Assembly: GCA_938049075.1 (NCBI GenBank)
Contig: CALICZ010000048.1
Coordinates: 1-12,200, forward strand
Source of the DNA: an uncultured Candidatus Saccharibacteria bacterium
GTDB lineage: Bacteria; Patescibacteriota; Saccharimonadia; Saccharimonadales; Saccharimonadaceae
Direction: 5' to 3'
DNA: 12,200 bases
This document shows, piece by piece, positions 6,152 to 11,828 of the stretch. Below the pieces are notes generated by a model. It was not told the origin of the DNA. It searched no databases and saw nothing but the letters and a program-made list of their open reading frames with translations. Position 1 is the first letter of the stretch. The number at the start of each line of letters is the position of its first letter. The position numbers were made by a program, and so were the translations under genes.

Positions 6152-6474
6152 TGGCACAGCGCATCAAAAAAGACGATATCGTCAAGATCATCAGTGGTGA
6201 CGACAAAGGCACGACGGGCAAGGTGCTGGCCGTTAACCCCGCTCAGCAGACTGCATTGGTCGAGGGTGTGGGACTGCGACACCGCCATGTCAAGCCAAGT
6301 CAGCTTAACCCACGTGGTGGTACCAAGGAGATTCATGTGCCCGTACCACTGAGTAAGCTCGCTCTCGTTGTTGACGAAGCAGCTGGCACGACGAGCCGCA
6401 TTGGCTATACTATTAATGCTGAGGGCGCTAAGGTACGCGTCGCTCGGCAACTGAACAACAAGGAGGTCAACTAA
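6151..6474 (+). CDS. rplX: 50S ribosomal protein L24 (uL24)
   Basis: L24 starts large-subunit assembly and lies by the tunnel exit. The 107-residue product has an N-terminal KOW motif (KKDDIVKIISGDDKGTTGKV, about residues 6-25) followed by VEGVGLRHRHVKPSQ. The C-terminal part, with SKLALVVDEAAGTTSRIGY, replaces the zinc-ribbon-like ending of many L24 proteins: I see no CxxC pair, and the protein has no cysteine at all. Length is normal (about 103-105). It is joined by TAATG overlaps to rplN and rplE. Confidence 0.94.
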   Translation: MAQRIKKDDIVKIISGDDKGTTGKVLAVNPAQQTALVEGVGLRHRHVKPSQLNPRGGTKEIHVPVPLSKLALVVDEAAGTTSRIGYTINAEGAKVRVARQLNNKEVN

Positions 6475-7055
6475 TGGCGAAGGCAACTGCATCCGCCGCT
6501 CCGACTCCTCGCTTGAAAGCCTTGTATCTGGATCAATACCGCAAGGAACTCCAGGCCGAATTAGCCTTGAGCAATGTGCACCAAGTGCCTAGGCTCGAGA
6601 AGATTGTGGTCAGCGCAGGAATCGGCAAGCACAAAGAAGACAAGCGCTACCACCAACTGGTACGCAATACCATTACTAAGATCACTGGTCAAGCGCCAGT
6701 CGATCGCTTGGCCAAGAAGTCGATCGCTGGCTTCAAGATCCGTGCTGGCATGGGTGCACCGATTGGTGTGAGTGTGACGCTGCGCGGCGCTCGGATGTAC
6801 GAATTCCTCGACCGGCTGGTTAATGTTAGCCTGCCGCGGGTGCGCGACTTCCACGGCGTGGGGAGCAAGTTCGACAAGGGTGGCAACTACAACCTTGGCA
6901 TTACCGACCAGAGTATTTTCCCCGAGCTCACCTTTGAGGAGACGCAGATCGTTCATGGCCTCCAGGTGACGATTGCCATCGAGCAGGGTAGCCCAGCTGC
7001 AAGCCGGGCATTGCTGGAGAAGTTTGGTTTGCCGTTCGAGAAGGAGGGGAAATAG
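6474..7055 (+). CDS. rplE: 50S ribosomal protein L5 (uL5)
   Basis: L5 carries 5S rRNA into the central protuberance and contacts the P-site tRNA. The 193-residue product has the family features VPRLEKIVVSAGIG, KKSIAGFKIRAGMGAPIGVS, VTLRGARMYEFLDRLV, SLPRVRDFHGV and FPELTFEETQIVHGLQVTI. It is about 14 residues longer than E. coli L5 (179), through an Ala/Thr/Pro-rich N-terminus. It starts in a TAATG overlap with rplX, with AAGGAGG just upstream. Three nucleotides separate it from rpsN. Confidence 0.96.
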   Translation: MAKATASAAPTPRLKALYLDQYRKELQAELALSNVHQVPRLEKIVVSAGIGKHKEDKRYHQLVRNTITKITGQAPVDRLAKKSIAGFKIRAGMGAPIGVSVTLRGARMYEFLDRLVNVSLPRVRDFHGVGSKFDKGGNYNLGITDQSIFPELTFEETQIVHGLQVTIAIEQGSPAASRALLEKFGLPFEKEGK

Positions 7056-7058
7056 CGT

Positions 7059-7328
7059 ATGGCTAAGAAATCAATGATTGCACGCGATCGCAAACGCCAA
7101 AAGATGATCGAGAAATTCGCTGCCAAGCGCGCTGAGCTCAAGGCGGCGGGTGACCTTGATGGCCTGCAGAAGCTGCCGCGCAACTCCAGCCCAACCCGCT
7201 GGAAAAACCGCGACACCCTCAGCGGTCGGCCACGTGGTTATATGCGCCGCTTTGGCCTGAGCCGCATCAACTTCCGTGAGAAGGCATCGAAGGGCGAAAT
7301 CCCAGGTATTACAAAGAGCAGTTGGTAA
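7059..7328 (+). CDS. rpsN: 30S ribosomal protein S14 (uS14), zinc-free type
   Basis: S14 joins the small-subunit head late, beside S3 and S10. The 89-residue product begins MAKKSMIARDRKRQKMIEKF and has LPRNSSPTRWKNRD, SGRPRGYMRRFGLSRI and the ending KGEIPGITKSSW. It contains no cysteine, so it is the zinc-independent (C-minus) form. The length and sequence resemble the 89-residue kind, as in B. subtilis YhzA, rather than the 101-residue E. coli kind or the 61-residue zinc-binding form. Here it is the operon copy itself. The ribosome binding site is AAGGAGGGG at the end of rplE. Confidence 0.95.
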   Translation: MAKKSMIARDRKRQKMIEKFAAKRAELKAAGDLDGLQKLPRNSSPTRWKNRDTLSGRPRGYMRRFGLSRINFREKASKGEIPGITKSSW

Positions 7329-7346
7329 CGGAAAGGAGATAGAGTT

Positions 7347-7748
7347 ATGAGTTTACAATCAACTGACCCAATCGCGGATCTCCTCACCCGAATCCGCAAC
7401 GCTGCGATGGTCGGCAAGACAGAAGTCCGTGTGCCCACCAGCAAGCTCAAGCAAGTTGTAGCCGAGCAATTGGTCAAGAATCACTACCTAGCAGATGCTA
7501 CCGTCGAGGCTGGTAAGCCACGCGGTACATTGGTTGTTACCATCAACCGCGCTGGCGAGAGCCCAGCCTTTACCGAGCTGGCCCGGGTGTCTAAGCCAGG
7601 TCGCCGTGTGTACGTGGCTGCTGCCGACATTCCTAAGGTCAAGCAAGGCCGCGGCATCGTCCTCGTCAGCACCAGCAAGGGTGTTATGACTGGTGGCGAA
7701 GCAGCCAAGCACAAGCTTGGTGGCGAAGTGCTGATGAAGATCTACTAA
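7347..7748 (+). CDS. rpsH: 30S ribosomal protein S8 (uS8)
   Basis: S8 is a primary 16S rRNA-binding protein; in E. coli it also represses the spc operon. The 133-residue product begins with the usual TDPIADLLTRIRNA and VPTSKLK, and has the C-terminal signature RGIVLVSTSKGVMTGGEA followed by LGGEVLMKIY. Length is standard (130-134). AAGGAG at 7333-7338 lies 8 nt before the ATG; the 18-nt gap to rpsN is the largest inside this operon. An intrinsic terminator begins 22 nt after the stop, so rpsH ends this transcript. In most bacteria rplF would follow directly; here it is 3.5 kb away. Confidence 0.96.
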   Translation: MSLQSTDPIADLLTRIRNAAMVGKTEVRVPTSKLKQVVAEQLVKNHYLADATVEAGKPRGTLVVTINRAGESPAFTELARVSKPGRRVYVAAADIPKVKQGRGIVLVSTSKGVMTGGEAAKHKLGGEVLMKIY

Positions 7749-7770
7749 TCCGCACATAGCCAGTAAAATG

Positions 7771-7803
7771 AAAGCGCCCAGGAGAAAATCCTGGGCGCTT
7801 TTT
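7771..7803 (+). terminator. Intrinsic terminator of the rplC-rpsH operon
   Basis: A perfect 13-bp inverted repeat (AAAGCGCCCAGGA at 7771-7783, its complement at 7789-7801) with a 5-nt loop is followed by a run of five Ts, 7799-7803, three of them in the stem. The GC-rich stem and position 22 nt after rpsH make this a strong rho-independent terminator. Confidence 0.92.
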
Positions 7804-8048
7804 GTGATAGCAGCAAGCGGCATTATCGCGGTGGTGCGTACGATGAACCTCAAAAACCTTGCTCATTACTCACGGGTCATCTCTTCATACTCCCTCCTCA
7901 GGAACGCTCAAAGGGTCGATAGTTCTCAAACATCGACGTCTCGACGCCAGGGCTGAGAATCAATCGTAACGATCGATTTTCGCGCTCCAGCAGATGAAGT
8001 GATGAGAGAGGCTGTGAGGTTTATAGTATCTCACGCCGATATCCCAAT
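7804..8048. other. Intergenic region without a clear gene
   Basis: This stretch between the terminator and the end of the minus-strand membrane gene has no supportable coding region. It holds several small symmetric elements: TTCTCA (7923-7928) with TGAGAA (7954-7959), the palindrome ATCGTAACGAT at 7963-7973, and GTGAG/CTCAC at 8014-8018 and 8030-8034. The last could form a weak stem shortly after the minus-strand gene's stop, but without a T run it is not a convincing terminator. On the minus strand a GAGGAGGG lies before an ATG (7888), but the frame closes after three codons. Confidence 0.4.
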
Positions 8049-8873
8049 TTAATAAGAGGGAGCAGCAGCTATCATCATCGCTACCATACTAATGTACCCG
8101 AGAGGTAGGGGTGGTAGCACAATAAGTGCTGCACGCAATAAGATGGGCACGTCCTTTCGCCTCACGGCAAAGTATAGAGCAAACAGCAGTACGTTTGCTA
8201 CAGGTTGGAAATACGCTAGTCCAAGAATAGAGTTTTGAAAGCTTGAATTATGACGAGTACCTCCCATAAATCCATCCAAAGGATCCGCGCCAGATAGCGT
8301 AACGAGAATGCCGAACACCATCACAGATACAACACCAGCCGCCACCCCAACTGCTTGCAGCCACGTCAGACGGTCGACAAACCGAGGGAGGGGGTCGGTT
8401 GGTGGTACGTTCTTTGCTATCTCAGCTTGAGGTTGTGGTGTATCGTCTTGAGGTTGCTTTGCCACGCTTTGGGAGGCTGCACGTTTTAAGAGATCTTGCC
8501 TGACAGAGAAGTGTATAATGACTGCCAGTGCACAGAGTGGGAATGTCACGAGGAAGATTGTAACTATAAACATAAGCGCACCAACGATCGAGGTGATCGA
8601 AATAGGCGAATTATGATAGGGATGGAACGATTCGTGAATATAACTTAGGCTGAATATTAAGCCGTACTCAATCACTATTGCTGATACATATATACCACCG
8701 AGCCAGCCTATCAATTGCGGCCACGTCATATGATCAAAGCGCGAGCGGTGTGGTAGCTGCGTCAAGCTGTTTTGCTGATGTGCCGTCTCATGCTGAGGGT
8801 GTGATGTGCCATCGTGACGCTGCGACATAGCATCTTGAGATGGTGGTGGCGTTTGTGAAGAATCCTTATCCAT
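8049..8873 (-). CDS. Hypothetical multi-pass membrane protein with internal duplication
   Basis: A 274-residue protein on the strand opposite to the ribosomal genes. The first 44 residues are polar and rich in Gln, His, Ser and Pro. Hydrophobic segments follow at about 51-77, 96-122, 171-195, 212-236 and 245-270, with a polar Gln/Pro-rich linker at 132-163. Residues 45-77 and 164-194 look like copies of one unit: RFDHMTWPQLIGW matches RFVDRLTWLQAVGV, and both lead into a long hydrophobic helix ending in LS. The parts after them also agree (HFSVRQDLLKRAA with YFAVRRKDVPILLRAA), so the protein seems built from two two-helix repeats plus a final helix. I do not recognise the family. No Shine-Dalgarno sequence precedes the ATG; an extended -10 box ends 6 nt before it. 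Confidence 0.7.
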   Translation of the reverse strand: MDKDSSQTPPPSQDAMSQRHDGTSHPQHETAHQQNSLTQLPHRSRFDHMTWPQLIGWLGGIYVSAIVIEYGLIFSLSYIHESFHPYHNSPISITSIVGALMFIVTIFLVTFPLCALAVIIHFSVRQDLLKRAASQSVAKQPQDDTPQPQAEIAKNVPPTDPLPRFVDRLTWLQAVGVAAGVVSVMVFGILVTLSGADPLDGFMGGTRHNSSFQNSILGLAYFQPVANVLLFALYFAVRRKDVPILLRAALIVLPPLPLGYISMVAMMIAAAPSY

Positions 8874-8879
8874 GGCAAC

Positions 8880-8888
8880 ATCATAGCA
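8880..8888 (-). promoter_or_regulatory. Extended -10 (TGCTATGAT) of a probable leaderless promoter
   Basis: Read on the minus strand, TGC precedes TATGAT (8885-8880), which ends 6 nt before the ATG at 8873. Transcription would begin at about the start codon itself. No clear -35 is seen, as is usual with an extended -10. It resembles the TGCTATAAT box before rplC. Confidence 0.5.
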
Positions 8889-9137
8889 TATAGCGTCATC
8901 CTTTGCTATTTATTTCAATAAGCTTGCAAGCTATCTCTTGGTAGAGATTGGGGTGCAGTAGGAAATAAGGGCTGTTGGAGGTCTGCTAGATTAAGAGGCT
9001 TAACGCAGCGCATGGATAGGTGCTATTCCTGTGGTGGAGGCGCTTCACATAATTTACCTGAGCGACCAGAACCTCCGAAACGATGGTGAATCATAGCTTA
9101 TCCTCGCGGCGTGGTTTTGAGCTTCGCGTATATTAAC
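8889..9137. other. Divergent intergenic region with several hairpins
   Basis: No gene is seen in the roughly 320 bp between two divergently read genes, but it is rich in inverted repeats. These are the palindrome AGCTTGCAAGCT (8921-8932), directly followed by ATCTCT-TGGT-AGAGAT (8933-8948), then TTAAG-AGG-CTTAA (8991-9003) and GGATAG-GTG-CTATTCC further on. A larger stem pairs GGAGGCGCTT with GAGCG and CCTCC across a bulge, around 9035-9080. It could hold operators or a structured RNA. I find no tRNA, tmRNA or SRP RNA signature in it. Confidence 0.35.
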
Positions 9138-9168
9138 TGGACGATTAGATGTTTTTTTTTGCTATTCT
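9138..9168 (+). promoter_or_regulatory. Possible promoter with a nine-T tract in its spacer
   Basis: An extended -10, TGC TATTCT (TATTCT at 9163-9168), has a weak -35 candidate TGGACG (9138-9143) 19 bp upstream. Nine consecutive Ts (9152-9160) fill most of the spacer. Transcription would begin near 9175, just before the ribosome binding site of the gene at 9193. Confidence 0.4.
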
Positions 9169-9192
9169 TCCTGTAAGGAGAAGGATAGAATT

Positions 9193-9480
9193 ATGGAAAG
9201 ACGCGTAACAACAGAACAACACACGCAAACTGATACAGCTGGTGATTTTGATTCGCAGGCTCTATACGAGGAGGCCGATAAGAGTATTAACAAGCGACAC
9301 GAAGAGATAGACACTGTTGTTCACCAGCTATTTGTTGACTACCCAGTGGTAGAAACAGCTGGCTTGGATGATCGCGAGGTCGCCAAGCGATACGGTGTCG
9401 ATGAAGAGGTTGCAAGCCGTGCATTAAAGAAGGCGATGAGGAGAGAGCAGTCTCACTTTGGTCGTCATCTTCACTACTAG
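9193..9480 (+). CDS. Hypothetical 95-residue protein with possible helix-turn-helix
   Basis: The ATG is preceded by AAGGAGAAGG at 9175-9184, a good ribosome binding site. The product is charged and soluble, without membrane segments or cysteines. Residues 21-45 are probably a long helix (SQALYEEADKSINKRHEEID). Residues 58-83, LDDREVAKRYGVDEEVASRA followed by LKKAMRRE, fit the helix-turn-helix pattern of an A..Y/LGV....V..AL type, so DNA binding is possible but unproven. The protein ends with a His-rich tail GRHLHY. It is read divergently from the membrane protein at 8049-8873, an arrangement often seen for a regulator and its target; that link is only a guess. I do not recognise the family. 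Confidence 0.65.
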   Translation: MERRVTTEQHTQTDTAGDFDSQALYEEADKSINKRHEEIDTVVHQLFVDYPVVETAGLDDREVAKRYGVDEEVASRALKKAMRREQSHFGRHLHY

Positions 9481-9644
9481 TGTAGTAAGAGTATCCCGAG
9501 TTCTGTAGTATATAGAATGGCAGTAGAAAAAAGTCGGAGCATGTATATAGGAAGACTATAAGCTTTGGTATCTTAGCCTTGCTTTTTTATCAAAAATACC
9601 ACATACTAATGCGCAAGCACTCAGAACGAAAGTAAAAAACGAAG

Positions 9645-9707
9645 CGAAGTATCTTATAGAACGCCATGCCATCATACGAAGTATCACCAGTATCATCCTG
9701 CGAAGTA
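9645..9707 (+). repeat. Three CGAAGTA direct repeats around a gene start
   Basis: CGAAGTATC occurs exactly at 9645-9653 and 9677-9685, and CGAAGTA again at 9701-9707. The copies straddle the ATG at 9666 and are spaced 32 and 24 bp apart. They may be regulator half-sites, or just a low-complexity stretch. The second and third copies lie within the predicted coding sequence and give its repetitive YEVSPVSSCEV start. Confidence 0.35.
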
Positions 9708-10604
9708 ACGCCATATGAAGACCAGTTGACCGACGCGCTGTGGTATCGTGCAAGTCAGCGGGCTGTGGAGCTGCTGAGTACGCATGATCTGCAGTGCGCC
9801 GACCTTAAGTGGCCGACGCCGCTTGTGACATTGCCGATTGCTCTGCCGCTGCGGAGTCGAATGCACTATGATAATGCAATTGATTCAGTGGCGCATGTGC
9901 CAATTGCTCAGATGAGCTATGAAGAGTTGGCAGGTTACTGCGCGCCAGATAAGATTGGGATGGTGATGGCGCGTGGTGCTGCTTTGCTACCTGAGCTCGT
10001 ACCTCAGGTTCAACATGATGTGGTGCGGCAGCGCCTCTTCGAGACAATGGCGCAGTCGAGCTCACCCGAGCAGTGGCAGCAGGCTGATAGACGCAACCGC
10101 CAGCAGTGCGAGACTGGCCAGCCACTGATCGAGCAGGGCGATATGATCCACGCTATGCAGCCGGCCCATGTGGCTGAGGCACTGGTGCTTGGCTTGCGCT
10201 GCAGCGAGGTTACTCATCGGCAGGGGCTTGACCCGGCTTTTCCGCTGACGGTGAGCTTCCTCGCCGCTCGTCACACGGTGCAGCCTGGGAGCGATATACC
10301 ACTACCCCGCAATGACCCCTATGGCCTCGTCAATCTCATTTTGGCTCAGCCAGAGCCTGGTCAGGTGCACCTGTCGCGTGAGCATACTCAGCAGTACCAG
10401 AGCTTCGCGAGTATGGCGACAATAGGGGTCAAGAGTATTGTGATTCGCGATCAGAGCGCAGATTGGACGGAGGGGGAAGTTGCCGATGCAATCGAGCACG
10501 TGCGGCATATTATCCCCCAGAGTGGCCGCTACATCCCGCTCTACCGGCAATCGACGGGCCAGCTCCTCTTGACGCCTGAGCAGTTTGATGCTGCTCGGGG
10601 GTAG
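9666..10604 (+). CDS. Hypothetical 312-residue soluble protein
   Basis: A long, clearly coding frame, with codon use like the neighbouring ribosomal genes (GAG, CAG, CTG common). The product has no signal peptide and no membrane helix, and is rich in Gln. Recognisable patches are LTDALWYRASQRAVELLSTH (about 21-40), PTPLVTLPIALPLRSRMHYD (50-69), a helical stretch around VVRQRLFETMAQSSSPEQWQ (119-138), HVAEALVLGLRCSEV (168-182) and a C-terminal TGQLLLTPEQFDAARG. None points me to a known family or active site. The start is uncertain: no Shine-Dalgarno sequence precedes ATG 9666, though TATAGA at 9655-9660 could be a -10 box for a leaderless mRNA. The next in-frame ATG is at residue 66. Confidence 0.65.
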   Translation: MPSYEVSPVSSCEVTPYEDQLTDALWYRASQRAVELLSTHDLQCADLKWPTPLVTLPIALPLRSRMHYDNAIDSVAHVPIAQMSYEELAGYCAPDKIGMVMARGAALLPELVPQVQHDVVRQRLFETMAQSSSPEQWQQADRRNRQQCETGQPLIEQGDMIHAMQPAHVAEALVLGLRCSEVTHRQGLDPAFPLTVSFLAARHTVQPGSDIPLPRNDPYGLVNLILAQPEPGQVHLSREHTQQYQSFASMATIGVKSIVIRDQSADWTEGEVADAIEHVRHIIPQSGRYIPLYRQSTGQLLLTPEQFDAARG

Positions 10605-10613
10605 GTGTATACT
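10585..10613 (+). promoter_or_regulatory. Sigma70-type promoter for the small-protein gene(s)
   Basis: TTGATG (10585-10590) and TATACT (10608-10613) are separated by 17 bp. The promoter overlaps the last codons and stop of the 312-residue protein. Transcription would begin near 10620, about 32 nt before the strong ribosome binding site AAGGAGG at 10639-10645. Confidence 0.55.
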
Positions 10614-10651
10614 ATAAAGAAGAGAACCAATATGCAGTAAGGAGGTTGCTC

Positions 10652-10699
10652 ATGACAACGCAGATGATGTATTCTCGCGACGGGGGAGCGCTATGCTGA
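10652..10699 (+). CDS. Possible 15-codon leader peptide
   Basis: ATG at 10652 lies 6 nt after AAGGAGG, the best ribosome binding site in this part of the window. The peptide is MTTQMMYSRDGGALC, ending in TGA at 10697-10699. Its end overlaps the start of the 57-residue membrane peptide (ATG 10693) by 7 nt, so translation of the two may be coupled. No family is recognisable in so short a peptide. Confidence 0.35.
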   Translation: MTTQMMYSRDGGALC

Positions 10700-10866
10700 C
10701 GTTTTTTGCCTGTAGTGACAAAGTAATCGGCTGGCTTGATTGCCAGTGGCAGCCAGGGAGCCCGCTGTGGGCACTCGCCGGGCTGGTGGGATTGATAGTG
10801 ATTGGCGCGATTATTGCGGTAGCAGTGGTAGTGCATGTCCACCGCCGGAGCAGCGCGCAGCAATAA
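10693..10866 (+). CDS. Small single-helix membrane protein, 57 residues
   Basis: The ATG at 10693 follows GGGGGAG (10682-10688) and overlaps the upstream mini-ORF. The product has a polar start (MLTFFACSDKVIGWLDCQWQ) with two cysteines, then one long hydrophobic helix at about residues 24-48 (LWALAGLVGLIVIGAIIAVA and on) and a basic tail HVHRRSSAQQ. The positive-inside rule puts the C-terminus in the cytoplasm. It has its own promoter and a clear hydrophobic pattern, so I think it is real. I cannot give a family or function. Other frames across this stretch are longer on the minus strand but lack a ribosome binding site and look like shadows. Confidence 0.5.
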   Translation: MLTFFACSDKVIGWLDCQWQPGSPLWALAGLVGLIVIGAIIAVAVVVHVHRRSSAQQ

Positions 10867-10902
10867 CCCTGCATACCTATTAAGCAGCTTATACTGGCTA
10901 AT

Positions 10903-10928
10903 GAGACTGTGAAGTCTCTCGTGTTTTT
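10903..10928 (+). terminator. Weak possible terminator
   Basis: GAGACT-GTGA-AGTCTC is a perfect 6-bp stem with a 4-nt loop, followed after five bases by TTTTT. It could end transcription of the small membrane protein 37 nt after its stop. The stem is short, and the sequence overlaps the start of the next candidate small ORF, so the two readings compete. Confidence 0.3.
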
Positions 10929-11067
10929 GGTGTGGATAGTACGGCTCGTCTTGCTTGCATCAGCCTTTATTTCTATTTCCATGGCTTTATTTGCTGGGGG
11001 TGCGAGTGAGAAGATGTGTATTGATGACATAATGAGGATGTCCCCAAGATTATATGGCACCGTCTAA
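10909..11067 (+). CDS. Doubtful 52-residue single-helix membrane protein
   Basis: A GTG at 10909 opens a frame that reads MKSLVFLVWIVRLVLLASAF, continues hydrophobic to about residue 29, then turns polar (GGASEKMCIDDIMRMSPRLY) and ends in TAA. The shape, a short basic start, a helix of about 20 residues and a polar tail, is that of a small membrane or secreted protein. No Shine-Dalgarno sequence is seen. TATACT at 10890-10895 could be a -10 box. The frame is the same as that of the 57-residue protein, continuing directly after its stop, and overlaps a possible terminator hairpin. It may be chance. Confidence 0.25.
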   Translation: MKSLVFLVWIVRLVLLASAFISISMALFAGGASEKMCIDDIMRMSPRLYGTV

Positions 11068-11106
11068 CTTGCTCGCAAACTTCGACATAGTTTCTTGTCC
11101 AGATCA

Positions 11107-11164
11107 TACCACAGTTCTGTCGTTGGCGTCTTCCATCCTTGCACTCTCCCCATCATCTGTGGTA
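11107..11164. repeat. 8-bp inverted repeat flanking the rplF promoter
   Basis: TACCACAG (11107-11114) and CTGTGGTA (11157-11164) are exact reverse complements 42 bp apart. The right arm overlaps the extended -10 of the rplF promoter and the left arm lies upstream of its -35. A protein binding both arms would cover the promoter; chance is also possible. Confidence 0.4.
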
Positions 11165-11168
11165 CAAT
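11139..11168 (+). promoter_or_regulatory. Promoter of the rplF-rplR-rpsE operon
   Basis: TTGCAC (11139-11144) and TACAAT (11163-11168) are 18 bp apart, with TGG before the -10 forming an extended -10 box. The spacing is the same as in the rplC promoter. Transcription should start near 11175, giving a leader of about 110 nt. The promoter explains how the second half of the ribosomal operon is expressed after the terminator and gene island. Confidence 0.65.
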
Positions 11169-11225
11169 TAGCAAGATATTAACTTTGCGAGTGAAACGGG
11201 AGTTTTGCGTTCTGGTTGTTCGCCT

Positions 11226-11282
11226 ATGGAGAGCGGCCGGCAGCACGAGACAAACATTTTGCGCGCGACTAACGAAAGGTAA
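11226..11282 (+). other. Possible 18-codon upstream ORF in the rplF leader
   Basis: ATG at 11226 opens MESGRQHETNILRATNER, ending in TAA at 11280-11282, 3 nt before the rplF ATG and in the same frame. Its stop overlaps the purine-rich ribosome binding region of rplF. No Shine-Dalgarno sequence precedes its own ATG. It may regulate rplF or be chance. Confidence 0.25.
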
Positions 11283-11285
11283 GCA

Positions 11286-11828
11286 ATGAGTCTGAGTCGA
11301 ATCGGAAAACTGCCGGTGGCGATTCCATCGGGTGTGACAATCACGGTTGACTCTGGTGATGTGGTCGTCAAGGGCCCCAAAGGTGAGCTCTCGCAGTTCA
11401 TTACGCCAGCGGTCGAGGTGAAGGTCGAGGACGGACAGGTGACGGTTCATCCCAAGGATGAGTCCAAGGCTGCTCGGGCCCAGCATGGGCTGATGCGCGC
11501 CCTCATCAACAACATGGTGATTGGCGTGACCCAGGGGTACGAGAAGCGCCTCGAGGTCAAAGGTGTAGGCTTTCGGGTTTCGTCGAGCAATAACGAGCTG
11601 ACGATGAGCCTGGGCTTTAGCCACGAAGTCCACTACAAAGCCCCAGAGGGGGTCAATGTAACGAACGAGCGAATGGTGATCGTCGTGACGGGTATCGACA
11701 AGCAAAAGGTCGGCCAAGTCGCCGCCGAGATCCGCGCTCTCAAGAAGCCAGAGCCATACAAGGGTAAGGGTATTATGTACGTTGGCGAGCAAATTTTGCG
11801 CAAAGCAGGGAAGGCAGGTAAGAAATAA
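11286..11828 (+). CDS. rplF: 50S ribosomal protein L6 (uL6)
   Basis: L6 binds 23S rRNA near the factor-binding site and is needed for full GTPase-factor function. The 180-residue product has two similar domains and begins MSLSRIGKLPVAIPSGV. It shows VVKGPKGELSQF, the linker around YEKRLEVKGVGFRV, and the C-terminal signature KKPEPYKGKGIMYVGEQILR. Length matches the family (about 177-180). AAAGG at 11275-11279 lies 6 nt before the ATG. It should directly follow rpsH in a normal spc operon, but here it is first in a new transcript with its own promoter. It overlaps rplR by one base. Confidence 0.96.
   Translation: MSLSRIGKLPVAIPSGVTITVDSGDVVVKGPKGELSQFITPAVEVKVEDGQVTVHPKDESKAARAQHGLMRALINNMVIGVTQGYEKRLEVKGVGFRVSSSNNELTMSLGFSHEVHYKAPEGVNVTNERMVIVVTGIDKQKVGQVAAEIRALKKPEPYKGKGIMYVGEQILRKAGKAGKK

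Noticed and set aside
7684..7866. A minus-strand 60-codon frame across the terminator and the end of rpsH
   Set aside because: It runs through the terminator hairpin and antisense to rpsH. The nearby GAGGAGGG site serves only a three-codon frame.
8941..9110. A tRNA, tmRNA or SRP RNA in the divergent intergenic region
   Set aside because: The tRNA T-loop, the tmRNA tag-type ORF and the SRP GGAAGCAGCCA-like loop were looked for and not found.
9556..9753. A minus-strand 65-codon frame with a hydrophobic stretch (YFASFFTFVLSACALVCGIF)
   Set aside because: It has no ribosome binding site before either possible ATG and overlaps the start of the better supported 312-residue gene. It cannot be fully excluded, since that gene's own start is weak.
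10650..11060. A minus-strand 136-codon frame opposite the small membrane peptides
   Set aside because: It has no ribosome binding site and its low-complexity Thr/Ile/Ser-rich sequence looks like a shadow of the hydrophobic plus-strand frame.
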